From the NCBI GenBank assembly GCA_026261815.1, contig JAMPIT010000511.1:2961001-3025000 (forward strand): a stretch of DNA of 64,000 nucleotides. The letters run 5' to 3'. The notes under the pieces are model-generated. The model worked only from the letters and a program-made list of their open reading frames with translations, was not told the DNA's origin and did no database searches. Both the position numbers and the translations under genes were made by a program. The DNA is from Monarcha castaneiventris obscurior (Eukaryota > Chordata > Aves > Passeriformes > Monarchidae). Position 1 is the first letter of the stretch. Every line of letters starts with the position of its first letter. Shown piece by piece: positions 12,327 through 23,435 of the stretch.

Positions 12327-12440
12327 AATTAAAACTTGGTCTTAAAGGAAACTCCACTTCCCAGTTTATCTGATTTGCACAATTAAAACTTGGTCTTAAA
12401 GGAAACTCCACTTCCCAGTTTATCTGATTTGCACAATTAA
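12327..12440. repeat. 54-bp perfect tandem duplication
   Basis: The unit starting AATTAAAACTTGGTCTTAAA occurs at 12327-12380 and is repeated without visible change at 12381-12434. The first bases of a third unit follow (AATTAAA) before divergence. The identity suggests a recent duplication. Confidence 0.95.
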
Positions 12441-13895
12441 AGGCTGGTGCTAAGCAGCAGCTGCATCTCAGTGGTGACTGAAGTGATCCTTCAGCTGGCC
12501 TGAAATGCTGGATACAGAATATTGGGATTCATTTAGGAAATCCTGTCAGGTCTCTCTTAGAAATCATGGCATTCCAAGGACAGAGAGATAATTAATGTGA
12601 TAATTTAATAATGTTTGCACTTATGCAATAATCTCATCCTCAAATCTAAATTAAAATAATCCTTATCCTGAAGTCTAAAATAATTCTAGTTGATGAGTCG
12701 TTTTGTAAAAATTTCTTGAAGTATTTTAAATTTTTTAATGGCAAAAGATGTTATATGTGGACTGTGAACTTGATGTGAAATTTTATAGTACTTTTAAAAT
12801 AATTTTATCTTTAGATAGCTACAAATGAAAAGAATGAATATTTTAATCTTTTTTTTAATGCAAACAAAATACAGTAGCAATAAAAAAATTTAATAGGGAT
12901 TTATGTTTAATTTTTTTAAGGATTAGGAATTCTAGAATATTCTCAATATAGTGCTGCACATTTCAGGGTTCTCCAGGTGTTGTGCACAGAAAGCCACTGT
13001 GAACACACTGGTATCCCAAACACATGTGGCTCACAGCACAGATGTGCTGTGGACCAGCTGAAAATGCAGAGATTTCTGAATGGGATTTTCTCGGAAGACA
13101 GAAAATAGAGAAATAAATTTACTAAATAATAAATATAGTAAAGAATAAATATTTATTAATTTAACACAAATGTTGAGAAATTCAAGTATGAGGAAAACCT
13201 TAAAAGATGAGTTTGGTTTAGGAATTAAGATATCTAGGAAAATAAACTCACTTTTTCCTTTTGCCCTCTGGTTTCTGAGGCATTGCAAAGGCTGCCTTCA
13301 TGTCTTCAGGCTGAAGTTTAGAAACTATGTGTGTTTTTATGTTGACTAAACCTCTGTTTTCAAGTAATCCCAGTGCCAAATGTGCAGCCTCTCAGGATAA
13401 CCTCAAGTATCACGAGAACTCCAGTGGCGTCACAAGACTCAACAAAACTACCGTAACTTCTTGGGGCTACATTGTAAATTTCCATAGTATCTTATAAAAT
13501 GAACTTGTTCAAGCATTCTAATGAGAACATCTTTGTGTCATTGTGTGGTTTTCCTAAGTAGACTAGGGAGTGATGGAACTATCTGATCTTTCAACATACA
13601 ACAGAAAATGCTTTCAGACCACTATACAAAGTATTCTGTGTGAAATAGATCCTGTCACTGGAAGAGGTCATAAATCAGCTGTGTGCTGTTGAAATCTCTG
13701 CCTGCTGCAGGTTTTCTGAGGCTGATGCTGTGATGGACAGATGAGGAGGTGACAGTGAGAGCCACCATTTAAAACCAGACCGACCCTGGTACGGTCTGAG
13801 ACATCCGAGACTGTTCTCTGTATGGTGTTGGAACCAGAGCAGGACATTCTTCAGCTTGTTCAGACCTGGCTTACTCTTGACTCTTGGGTGTTGTT

Positions 13896-14252
13896 GGCTC
13901 AGCATTGGGGAGACCTGATTGTGGCCTTCCAGTACCTGAAGGGGACAACAGGAAAGATGGAGAGAGACCTAGAGTGATAGGACAAGGGGAAATGGCTTCC
14001 CACTGCCAGAGGACAGGGTTAGATGGGATATTTGGAAGGAATTTTTCCCTGCAAGGGTCTGGAGGCCCTGGCACAGGGTGCCCAGAGAAGCTGTGGCTGC
14101 CCCTGGATCCCTGGAATTGTCCAAGGCCAGGCTGGATGGGGCTTGGAGCCACCTGGGATAGTGGAAGGTGTCCCTGTCTGTGGCAGGGTCTGGAACAAGA
14201 TGGTCTTTAAGGTCCCTACCAACCCAAACCATGCCACGATTCTGTGATTCTA
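13896..14252 (+). mobile_element. CR1 LINE fragment, 3' end, plus orientation
   Basis: The sequence follows CR1 sense: GGGGAGACCTGATTGTGG, then CCTTCCAGTACCTGAAGGGG, then CCAAGGCCAGGCTGGATGGG. It ends in GGTCCCTACCAACCCAAACC and GATTCTGTGATTCTAC. It is about 355 bp, 5'-truncated and non-coding. Confidence 0.95.
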
Positions 14253-14863
14253 CATGAACTGTCTGTGTATTAATGTGGCTAAAAAAGACACTGCAGAGTA
14301 CATAGATAATGTGGTGATGACTCCTGCAGAACAGACCAAGATAAATGGCTGGATAAGGCAGGGAAAAGATAAGATTGTTCCACATTATTGTTTTTGAATT
14401 GCTTTTTAATTCACCCCTGGAGTGCCCATACTCCAATCTGCTGCGCAATCCTGCGTGAGACTATTCCTCTTTAAACCAGTGACATTTAAAAAGGAACCAC
14501 GAAACCCCCTCCACATGCAGGCTGCAGTTCAGTGAACTGGATGAATGATCTTTGCACATCCCCACGGGCATGCACAGCTGAATATAGATCACCCAGAAAA
14601 CCCGCCAGCCGTATGGAGTAGGGCTGGGCACTTCTGAAAACCTGCCAGCCCTGTGGGTTGGGGCTGGGCACTCCTGCCTCTGCTCCAGTGCAGGGTCTCT
14701 GCAGAGAATTCCAGCTGCAGGTGGAACAGCCCTGGTATGCGTTTTGGGCCAAACACAAATTAATAACAACAAGTAATCTTGTTTTCTTTCCAGTGAGCAT
14801 CCAAATAGGACAGCTTTGGGAGATAAGCAGAGGAAAACGTGGCTGTTGCAGATGTACCCACAA

Positions 14864-14958
14864 AGAATCATTAAATCGTTAATGTTGGAAAATACCTCTA
14901 AGTCTTACCAAGTCCAACCATCAAACCAGTACCACTACCACATTCACCACTAAACCAT
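14864..14958 (-). mobile_element. older CR1 3'-end fragment, minus orientation
   Basis: AGAATCATTAAATCGTTAAT, GTTGGAAAATACCTCTAAG and CCAAGTCCAACCATC match the reverse complement of an older CR1 subfamily end (the one with 'aagacctctaagatcatc'). Divergence is higher than in the neighbouring copies, suggesting greater age. Confidence 0.8.
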
Positions 14959-17791
14959 GTGGTGCTTTGGGCACTTCTTTGTCCTTGTTGTCACAGACTG
15001 AGAAGGGATGTGTAGATGAGCAGCTAGTGGCCTTTTCTGTCCCAGAGAAGGGCAAAACTGTGGACACCTCTTAATTTTAGGTGCTCTCATACTGCCAACT
15101 CTTCTGAGGCAGGGCTGTAATGCTGTAAGAAAACACAGGGAATATTTCAGTGGAAAAACAATTGCAGTGGTGTCTCCTGTCGGGCCCTGAGCAGAGGGAG
15201 CAGACCTGGGGGCAGTGAGGATGTGGGTTTGTGTCCCAGCTCGGGGGCTGCTCTGGCTTTGTCCCCTCCGCATGCTGCGTAGGATTTACGTTTCCCTGGC
15301 GCTGGTGATGTCAGGAGCTGCCAGGACAAAGGGGAACAGGAGGCTTGGAAACAACAAGGATCAAGGAAAGAGAAAAGCCAAGTTTTTAAAAGCAAATGCT
15401 TAGTCATAGAGACATAGACGCAGGAGGGCTGGCAGGGGCCTATTTCCATCCTGAAACTCCCCCTCATTCCCAGACTTGCTCTGGCTGTGTTTGCTGTTGA
15501 GATAACATCCCCTTCCCCCACCACCCACAGATAACTGAAGGAGCAGCCGTTGAAAAAGGAAAAAAAAAAGGCAGTTGCCTTGCTCTGCCTGCAGGAGAAA
15601 TGTCAGGAAGTGTCTGGTGGTGGGTGGGATGAAAGGAGGAAGCTGAACTCTAAAGAGAATATTCTAGCTCTGCTCGTGCAAACAAATGCCCCTCTGTATT
15701 CTGCTTAATAAGAGCATCCAGGAGGAGGTCCTCCTGCGTGCAGGAGTGTGGAGTAACTTACACACCTCTGAGGGATTTATTTGTACACACTGCATTACCC
15801 ACAGCACTCCATGAACTGGAGGGGAAAAGATGGAAACAGCTCAGGAAAAGCACAAGCATCATCAATAATTAATAGTGCCTTTTTTAAAATAGGAATGATC
15901 CAATATTAATTATGAAGTTAATTTCTGTTTGGATGGTTTGTGCATGTGTATGAAATTTGGACCAGGATTTGAGTTCAGTGCAATCATGCTTTTATTCTAA
16001 TTACAATAATTATAAATCTATTTTGCATCCTCTTTTTAAGTCTCAATAACACAGGCTTTTGTTTCCAAACATGCCAGACAGCAGTTTTTGCACACCAAAT
16101 ATGGCAGCTCTCAGCTCCCCAAAGTGAATCTGGTTATAAATACAAAAGAAATTGGTTTGATTCATTGTCACTGTGCAAATGTAAAAATAAGCCCCAAATA
16201 TAGGTCAAGAGAAGTACTTTGGATTTCTAAAGTCACAGAGTCAACAGGGAGTAAGGAACTTAATTGCACACATCATGAAATATTTAAACAGACAGTGACC
16301 AACATACAGATGTGGGATCCAGACTTTTATAGCTAATTCTGTGTTACAAACTGCTGATGCTGCTCTGCATCAGGGACTCTGTATTTTTCTTACTCTGGGG
16401 CCTTAAAAATCATCACACAATTTTGAAGTTTATTTTTTGTGCTGGGTGATCTGTTGGGAAAATTTCTATGGCAGAAGAACAAAACCCAGACAGAGAACTG
16501 AGTTTCTTGTTTAACTGTAGACCATCAGCTCGATGCCCTCTTGGGACATGAGTGCATCTCATCCACAGCAGGTTGGTGGGTGGAGGTTGTCATAAGAGCA
16601 AGCAGCAAATTTTTCTTTGTTGCACTTGGTTTTCTTATACAATCATTATCTATTTTCCAGATATATTGATGCCTTGCTTGTGCTACCAGGACAGATTTAT
16701 TGGAAAGTTTTTCTAACAGAAATCCAGTTTATAGTAACAGAAGTTTTGTAGCAGGTTCATGGCAGATTCTTCTGTTGAAGCAGAAGGGAGGAAATGTGAG
16801 TTTTCTCTTTGCTTTTGGGTTTTTACTTTTGTTTTTCTATCTGCTCTTGTCTCCGTGAAGAAAATCCAAACTCCTACCCCAAGTAAACCTCCTCCTTGTG
16901 ACAGCCCCGTGGTCCTTTGGCAGCGAGAGAGTTCATGCTGGCACCAAGCTGTGCCCTCTGAGCCCCTGGAGTAAGACAGGGTGAGTTCAGTAAAACCCTC
17001 ACGAGACATTTCAGACTGCTTGCAGGCTCTGCTAGACATCGTAATACCATGATGTTTAGAGAATATTTGCCATAATAAGATGCCAAAACTAATTTTCAAA
17101 AAGGGAACTGTTAGACTTTTGCAAAATCTGATGGTGCTCAAGGACTGGGATAGGTGTCAGGTTGTCAGACCAATAATCCTCTGGGAAGTCTCTTCAAGTG
17201 CCTGATGCTACAGCAGGATTAATTTTATCTTTGTCTTCTGAGAGTCACTGAAGAATGACACAAATAACCTCTGGAGTTCTTGGGCCATTTGTGTTGTTTG
17301 GAGACCTCCTCTCAAATCTTTATTGGGAATTACTGCCCACTCACAAACTCTGGTTGCTGCTTTTTAATATCATCCTGAATTCATGCTGTGACTACATCAC
17401 TTTTTCCAAATGCAGAATAAAACTGTTTATTTTAATATTTCCACCATTTTTGTGTTATGAAAAAAGAATGGTTTTGATTTTCTGTTCCCCCTTTTGTGTG
17501 AGTTTTTCGTTTGGAAATAGCAGTGGATTAAAAAAATATATACAGAGAAGACATTGCCAGGCTTTAGATTTTTGAGAAAGTCATGGCAGCCTGATGAAAT
17601 ACAGCATTGTGAGTCTACTCCCTTCTGCCCCACTGACATTCCGTATATAGCCAAACATTAACCAGAGCTCAGCTCAGAACTGCTGGGATTTTGCAGAGTT
17701 GATATATCTGTTTCCCTGCTTGTCTCTCTGTGATATGGAAGAACAGAATTCTCTCTAACAGTTGCATCCCATTCTTGCCACATATTTATTG

Positions 17792-18400
17792 TCACAGAAT
17801 CCCAGACTGGTTTGGTTTGGAAGGGACCTTAAAGGCCATCCAATTCCACTCCCTGCCATGGGTAGGGACATGTCCCACTATCCCAGGTTGCTCCAAGCCC
17901 CATCCAACCTGGCCTTGGACATTTCCAGGGATCCAGGGGCAGCCACAGCTGCTCTGGGCAACCTGTGCCCACCCCCACAAGTGAGAATTTCTTCCATATT
18001 TCAAACTCAATTTCCCCTCTTCAGTGGGAAGCCATTCCCCCTTGTCCTGTTGCTCCAGTTCTTGATGCAGAGTCCCTCTCCAGCTTTCCTGGAGGCCCCT
18101 GCAGATTCTGGAAGGTGCTCTAAGGTCTCCAAACAACCTTCTCTTCTCCAGCTGAACAGTCCCAGCTCTCCCAGGCTGTCTCCATAGGGAAGGTGCTCCA
18201 GTCCCTTTATTAAGTTCATGTCCCTCCTCTATATTTGCTCCAGCACTTCTATGTTCCCCTTATGTTGGGGGCACCAAAACTGGATGCAGTATTCCAGGGC
18301 AGTCTGAGCAGAAAGAAGAGGGAGAGAATGCCCTCCCTCAACCTGCTGGCCTTGCTCCGTTGGATACAGACCAGGGCACAGACCTGGCTTTCTGGGCTGC
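17792..18400 (-). mobile_element. CR1 LINE fragment, about 600 bp, minus orientation
   Basis: This is the longest CR1 copy in the window. It runs from TCACAGAATCCCAGACTGG through CCATCCAACCTGGCCTTGG and CTTATGTTGGGGGCACC to TTTCTGGGCTGCAT. It covers the CR1 3' untranslated region and the end of the upstream part. No intact reading frame is present. Confidence 0.94.
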
Positions 18401-20443
18401 ATCTAAAGGACCGTGGCCAGCAGGTGACAAAATGTGACAGAGTTTTAAATTCTCTTAATTGAAGAAATAAAAAATTAAATTCTTTATGGTAGAAAACCAT
18501 AGAAAATTAAATTCTCTTAATAGATGACATGGATACTGTTAACTGTAGGGCAGTGGGATAAATTCTGGTTATGTCTAGCTCATTTCTCTCCACAGCTCAA
18601 GGACATGTCTGGATTGACAGCTTTGTTGTACAACTGTGCTGAGTGTTCCTGCATGGCAGTGAGCATCCTTAACTCCAATTAACATCACTGGGAATGGAGG
18701 GCTCTTGGAGCCTCTTGGAAGACAGTCCTGGCATGCTCAGCTGTCCAAAGATCACTCTGCCCATTGGCAGCGCAGCTACTGCTGAGAGAGGAGACACAGG
18801 CAGCAAGAGAAGGGAAAGACCAGTTTATCCAGATTGTGTGATCTTGTCACATCACAGACCTTCCCAATCTCAGAGTTCTCTGTTTTTAAGCCTATAGGCA
18901 TATTTGTCATGGTATAGAGGGAAAACCTGTTGGAGAGCAGATTTAATCTGTCTTCAAGGAGAGGTGAAAACAGTGCTGGAGGGAGAGGAGAACCCTCATC
19001 ACTGAGTGCCCAGGAAAGTTACTGTGAGCTGAAGAGCCACTGCAACAGCTCTTGGCCACTCCTGCCATCCTGCCTCAGCTTCAGCTACCAGGTGATGCTG
19101 TTGGCATTTTGCTTCTTCTTTTATTCTAGCAAAGATGATATTTCTTCATGGCACTGTGGCGAGCCCGAGAATGAGGAAATGTTCTGCAGGAATCCCTATT
19201 CTTCCAGGCAGGTTTATCCCAGTGCTCCACAGACATGGTTTAGGAGAGCCGGCATTAGGGCAAGGACTCTACTCTGCACCATCTGGGTGCCTCCCTGCTC
19301 TTCTCTCCCTTCTCATTCCTCCCTTTGCTTCCTGATTCTTAAAATTCCTGAGCGCCTCTAGTTCTGGAACATACAGGAATTTGTGCACACAGCCCTTAAA
19401 CTGTTTTCTTCTCGGTCAAAATTGTCCAGGGAGTGCCCAGGGAGTGCAGACATGGTGTCTCCTCACAACGTTTAATTGCTTCTTCAGTGAAAAGGGATGT
19501 TAGTGGGATTTGTGTTTGTTTGTACTTGGGACACTTACAGAACCTCATGGGGTAATTATTCCTAATTAGCAGCTTGGACACACGCTGCTCCTTCCTCCTA
19601 CAATCTGCAATTAATAATACAGAGATAATTCAGATTTCTCCTTGCCAGTCTTGTGTTTATATTTATAAGAGGAGGAAACAGTTCAGGAAAAAAAATTATC
19701 TAAATCAATCACCTGCTGAGCTCCACACAGGCAGTAACTGAGGATTATCCTGTGCTCGTGGCAGCTGAGACATTCAGAACTTTGGGCACCTCTGTCAGCC
19801 TGATTCTCTCTGTCATATTCCTCTAAGGCTGCTACAGGTCTTTTCCTTGTTAGTCACAGACTGCTTCTTACCACGGCTTAATTCAATTTCTAGATCAGTT
19901 GTACAGTATGAAAGACCTTCAAAAGTAGTAACACTAGTGTTATTTTAAAATAGATTAATAGTTTGAGGGTGAGAAAAGTCTGGAGTTCTTCCGTTTTTGC
20001 TTCTCTCAATGACACCTATTAAACTGAACGAATGTATGTATGCACTGAACATCCCAATAAACAGATCAATGTGAAGGATGGAGAAATACTTCAACTCCTA
20101 CCCTAGGTGTCACAGAGAATTTCCAGTCTCAGATGTGTTTGCTTACAGTGGAACATACTGGGGAGAACATCCCAAGCTTTCTTCCTCAGTGTTTGTTTTT
20201 ATAAGAAATCAGCAAGCTGACCAGCACGAACACTCACAAAACAGGTGATTGTTAACAGAGGTTGTTTTTACTTCAAGTCCTGCTCAGGAAGCAGTTTTTC
20301 TTTGATTTGAAGATCAGGATAAACACTCATATTGCAGTTGCAAAACATGGACTCTTACCCTGGCCTCTACTAGATCTGGAGAAATTCAAACCCACTTTAT
20401 GGACTTCAGATAAATTCTACAGATTTTTGTTGTACATATTTTT

Positions 20444-20758
20444 TCATAGAGTCATAGAATCACAGAATATCTCAAGTTGGAAGCGACCTAGAGGAATCAT
20501 TGAGTCCAGCTCCTGGTCCTGCCCAGACACCCCAACAATCCCACCCTGTGCCTGAGAGCATTGTCCAAATGCTCCTGGAGCTCTGGCAGCCTCGGGGCTG
20601 TGTCCATTCCCTGGGGAGCGTGTTCAGTGCCCCACCACCCTCTGGGGGGAAGAACTTTTCCTAATAACCAACCTAACATCCCCCTGTCACAACTCCAGCC
20701 CTTCCCTTGGGTCCTGTCCCTGGTCACACAGAGCAGAGATCAGAGCTGCCCCTCCCTT
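20444..20758 (-). mobile_element. CR1 LINE fragment of a different subfamily, minus orientation
   Basis: It starts CATAGAGTCATAGAATCACA and continues TTGGAAGCGACCTAGAGG, TGAGTCCAGCTCCTGG and CAGTGCCCCACCACCCTCTG. The wording differs from the other copies here, so a separate CR1 subfamily is likely. Confidence 0.92.
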
Positions 20759-21228
20759 TTTCTGTTGTTCTGATTTTGTCATACAGATTTTTGCAGAATT
20801 AGGAGTAGGATTATACTCTTTATTTCTTTTGAAGAATGATAAAAATTTGTAGCTACCTAAGATACAGTTTGCTTATACTTAAGACACAACAAAGGCAAAT
20901 TCAACCCTTTTCCACTCAGTATTATTTGTTTCCTGAAGAGACAGAACCAGATGTGACAGTGAGGCGATGCCAGTTGTTTGTGTGTGATAAAAGCCAGTCC
21001 CAAATTCGTTCTTGCAGTGATTTAACCTCTGAGACACCTCGTGGTGGAAACACTCACTGCCGGCAGCAGAGCCATGGCCAGAATCCATTTTAAAACAACG
21101 TGGAGTTTCCATCCTACAGTGCTTGGCTGAAGTTCCACAGCCATTACACCACTGAGTCGAGCCCAGGATCAATCTGTGGCTCCTTTTTATTTAAAAAAAT
21201 ATAAAGACTTATGGAATTTTTTTTTTGC

Positions 21229-21622
21229 TCTCCTACAAGGAAAGGTTGGGAGAATTGGGATTGCTCAGCCTGCAGAAGACTTTGGGAAGACCTAATTCTT
21301 TCCGGTACCTGAAGGAGCTGGCAGGAAAGATGGAGAGAGACAGTTTACAAGAGCCTGGAGTGACAGGACAAAGGGGAATGGATTCCCACTGCCAGAGGGC
21401 AGGGCTAGATGGATATTGGGAAGGAATTGCTCCCTGTGAGGGTGGGGAGGCCCTGGCACAGGGTGCCCAGAGAAGCTGTGGCTGCCCCTGGATCCCTGGA
21501 ATTGTCCAAGGCCAGGCTGGATGGGGCTTGGAGCCACCTGGGATAGGTGTCCCTGCCCATGGTAGACAGTGGAACAGGACGGGCTTTAACATCCCTTCCA
21601 ACCCAAACTATTCTTTGATTCC
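21229..21622 (+). mobile_element. CR1 LINE fragment, 3' end, plus orientation
   Basis: The copy runs from GAAAGGTTGGGAGAATTGGG through CCGGTACCTGAAGGAGCTG to CATCCCTTCCAACCCAAAC. It shares a long nearly identical core with the copy at 13896-14252 in the same orientation. It is the last clear CR1 before the gene-dense right part of the window. Confidence 0.95.
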
Positions 21623-22400
21623 ATCATTCAGTGAAGAATGAAACTGGCCTTTGACCTCCCCAGGGTATCAGAAATATGAGATTGATGATGTTTTATCACA
21701 GCACTGCAACAGTTCCAGGTCTGTGCAATTAACATGGGACTTTCCCTTGGGTTTCTCATGGGGTTTGTTTCTTTCGGACCTGAAACTGAATGTGAAACAT
21801 CCTTGGGAGTTTGAGAGGGGGATGGACTGAAACACTGGTGAAGGGAAGGTATGAAAACTTTGTGCTGGAATCACGTTGTGTCTCCCGCGCGGCACTGCTG
21901 AAACCAGGGACACTAAAGAGATGGAATGCTCTTTTGGCCTGTTTTCTGTAATAGAACATGGAATATCGGGACTGGAACCACTATGGAGTTGGTAGAGATG
22001 CTTTATTTTTCACCTCAGAATGCACTGGGTACATTTCGGGAAATTTGCGTCGATTTTGTTAGCATCAAGCCGTGTCCTGCATTCCCAGGGAGTCTGGAAA
22101 CCGCGGATCGCGGTTCCCAGATCAGGGCTCTTTTTCGGCGCTTCCCTGCCCGACTTTTCGCACAAAACAGTTAACGTGACACCCCATGTTGGCGCCGGGG
22201 TTCCACTACCACCCTTGAATGCATAAATCAGACTTTTTTAATCTGAGATATTGGGTTTCAAAGCAGAAGCGAAGGCTCCGGCCGCGCTGAAGCGGAGAAC
22301 TGTAATTGAAATTACGTTTATTCGACATTTTTCCAGCCGCAGCCGGGACTGAGGGCGCCCTGAGGCGCCGCGTACTCAGGGCCAGACCGCGCCTCCGCCT

Positions 22401-22811
22401 GATTGACAGCCGACCCAGCCAATCACGACCCGCGCTCCCGCCGTGACTTCGCCTCCCGCCGCTCAAACTGCCCAATCAGCACGCGGGGGGTTAACGGACC
22501 GTCCCGTGCCAACGTCGGTGGTCAAACGCGCCAATGGACAGAGGGCAGGCTCGTCACCAATGAGATCAAAGAGTTTGCGGAATCGCCACACGCTATTGCT
22601 GACTTCGCTTGTCAGTCACCTCGGCCGGTGCCGGTGGTTGGCTGGTGGGTCGGAGGGGGGCTTCCGGGGGCGGGGACACTATATTAGGGGCGGACAAAGG
22701 CGGCGGCGAGGCCGTCTAACTCGCCGCCATTTTGCGCAGCGGGCGCTGAGCAGCAGTAGCCGCCGCGGCCGGAGCTCTCTCCTCCTCTCCGCCTCTTCTC
22801 TCAGCTCCACC
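22401..22811 (+). promoter_or_regulatory. SFPQ: SFPQ promoter and 5' leader
   Basis: Four CCAAT boxes lie at 22419-22423, 22472-22476, 22531-22535 and 22557-22561, a pattern typical of NF-Y-driven promoters. A TATA-like element (CTATATTA) lies at 22679-22686, which would place the start near 22710. A GCCGCCATTTTG YY1-like element lies near that start. The leader then becomes pyrimidine-rich before the ATG at 22812. The region is CpG-rich and continuous with exon 1. Start position is inferred, not observed. Confidence 0.75.
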
Positions 22812-23435
22812 ATGTCGCGGGATCGCTTCCGTAGCCGTGGCGGCGGCGGCGGCGGCTTTCACCGGCGCGGCGGCGGCGGCGGCCGCGGCGGCCCCAACCA
22901 CGATTTCCGCTCGCCGCCGCCCGGCATGGGCATGGGACAGAACCGCGGCCCGATGGCGGGCGGCCCGCAAGGCCCGGGCGGCCCGCCGGGAGGAGGCCCG
23001 AAGCCCGAACCGCCGAAGCCGCCCACGTCCACCCCTGCTCCGCCTTCTTCATCTTCTTCAGCCTCCGCCACCACGGCGGGACCCACCGGCAGCCAGGCGG
23101 GAGCGCCTCCATCCTCTGCGCTTCCCGCGGGGCAGCAGGCACAGCAGCAGCCGCCGGTTTCGGCTCCCTCCTCGTCTCCTTCCGGCCCACAGCCGCAATC
23201 CAAGCCCAGCCCCAGCCCCACGCCGGCCGGCGGCGCTAAGAAAGGACAAGGACAGTCTCCCGGCGGCGGCCCCAAGGGGCCGGGCGGCCCGCAGCAGGGG
23301 CCTCACAAGGGCGGCCCGGGGCACCGCGGCGGGCCGGGCGGGGAGCCGCGGGGCCGCGGGCAGCAGCACCAGGGCCAGCAGAGCCTCGGGGCACAGCAGG
23401 GCTCAGGAGAAAGGAGCGAGAAGCTGTCGGACGAG
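22812..23435 (+). CDS. SFPQ: SFPQ exon 1 (coding part)
   Basis: 208 codons ending in phase 0 at GACGAG|GTGAGT. It encodes [13 protein letters not shown]-type repeats, then a Pro/Ser/Ala/Gly-rich disordered tract. The long poly-Q/poly-P blocks of the mammalian protein are largely missing; the tract here is PAPP, SSSSS and GGP-rich. Confidence 0.96.

Larger units (their letters stand above)
11501..22400. other. intergenic spacer between divergent ZMYM4 and SFPQ
   Basis: This is about 11 kb of mostly AT-rich DNA. It holds several CR1 copies, a 54-bp tandem duplication and a possible decayed LTR-like block, all listed separately. I find no open frame with recognisable domains or coherent splice structure, and no RNA gene. 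Confidence 0.6.
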
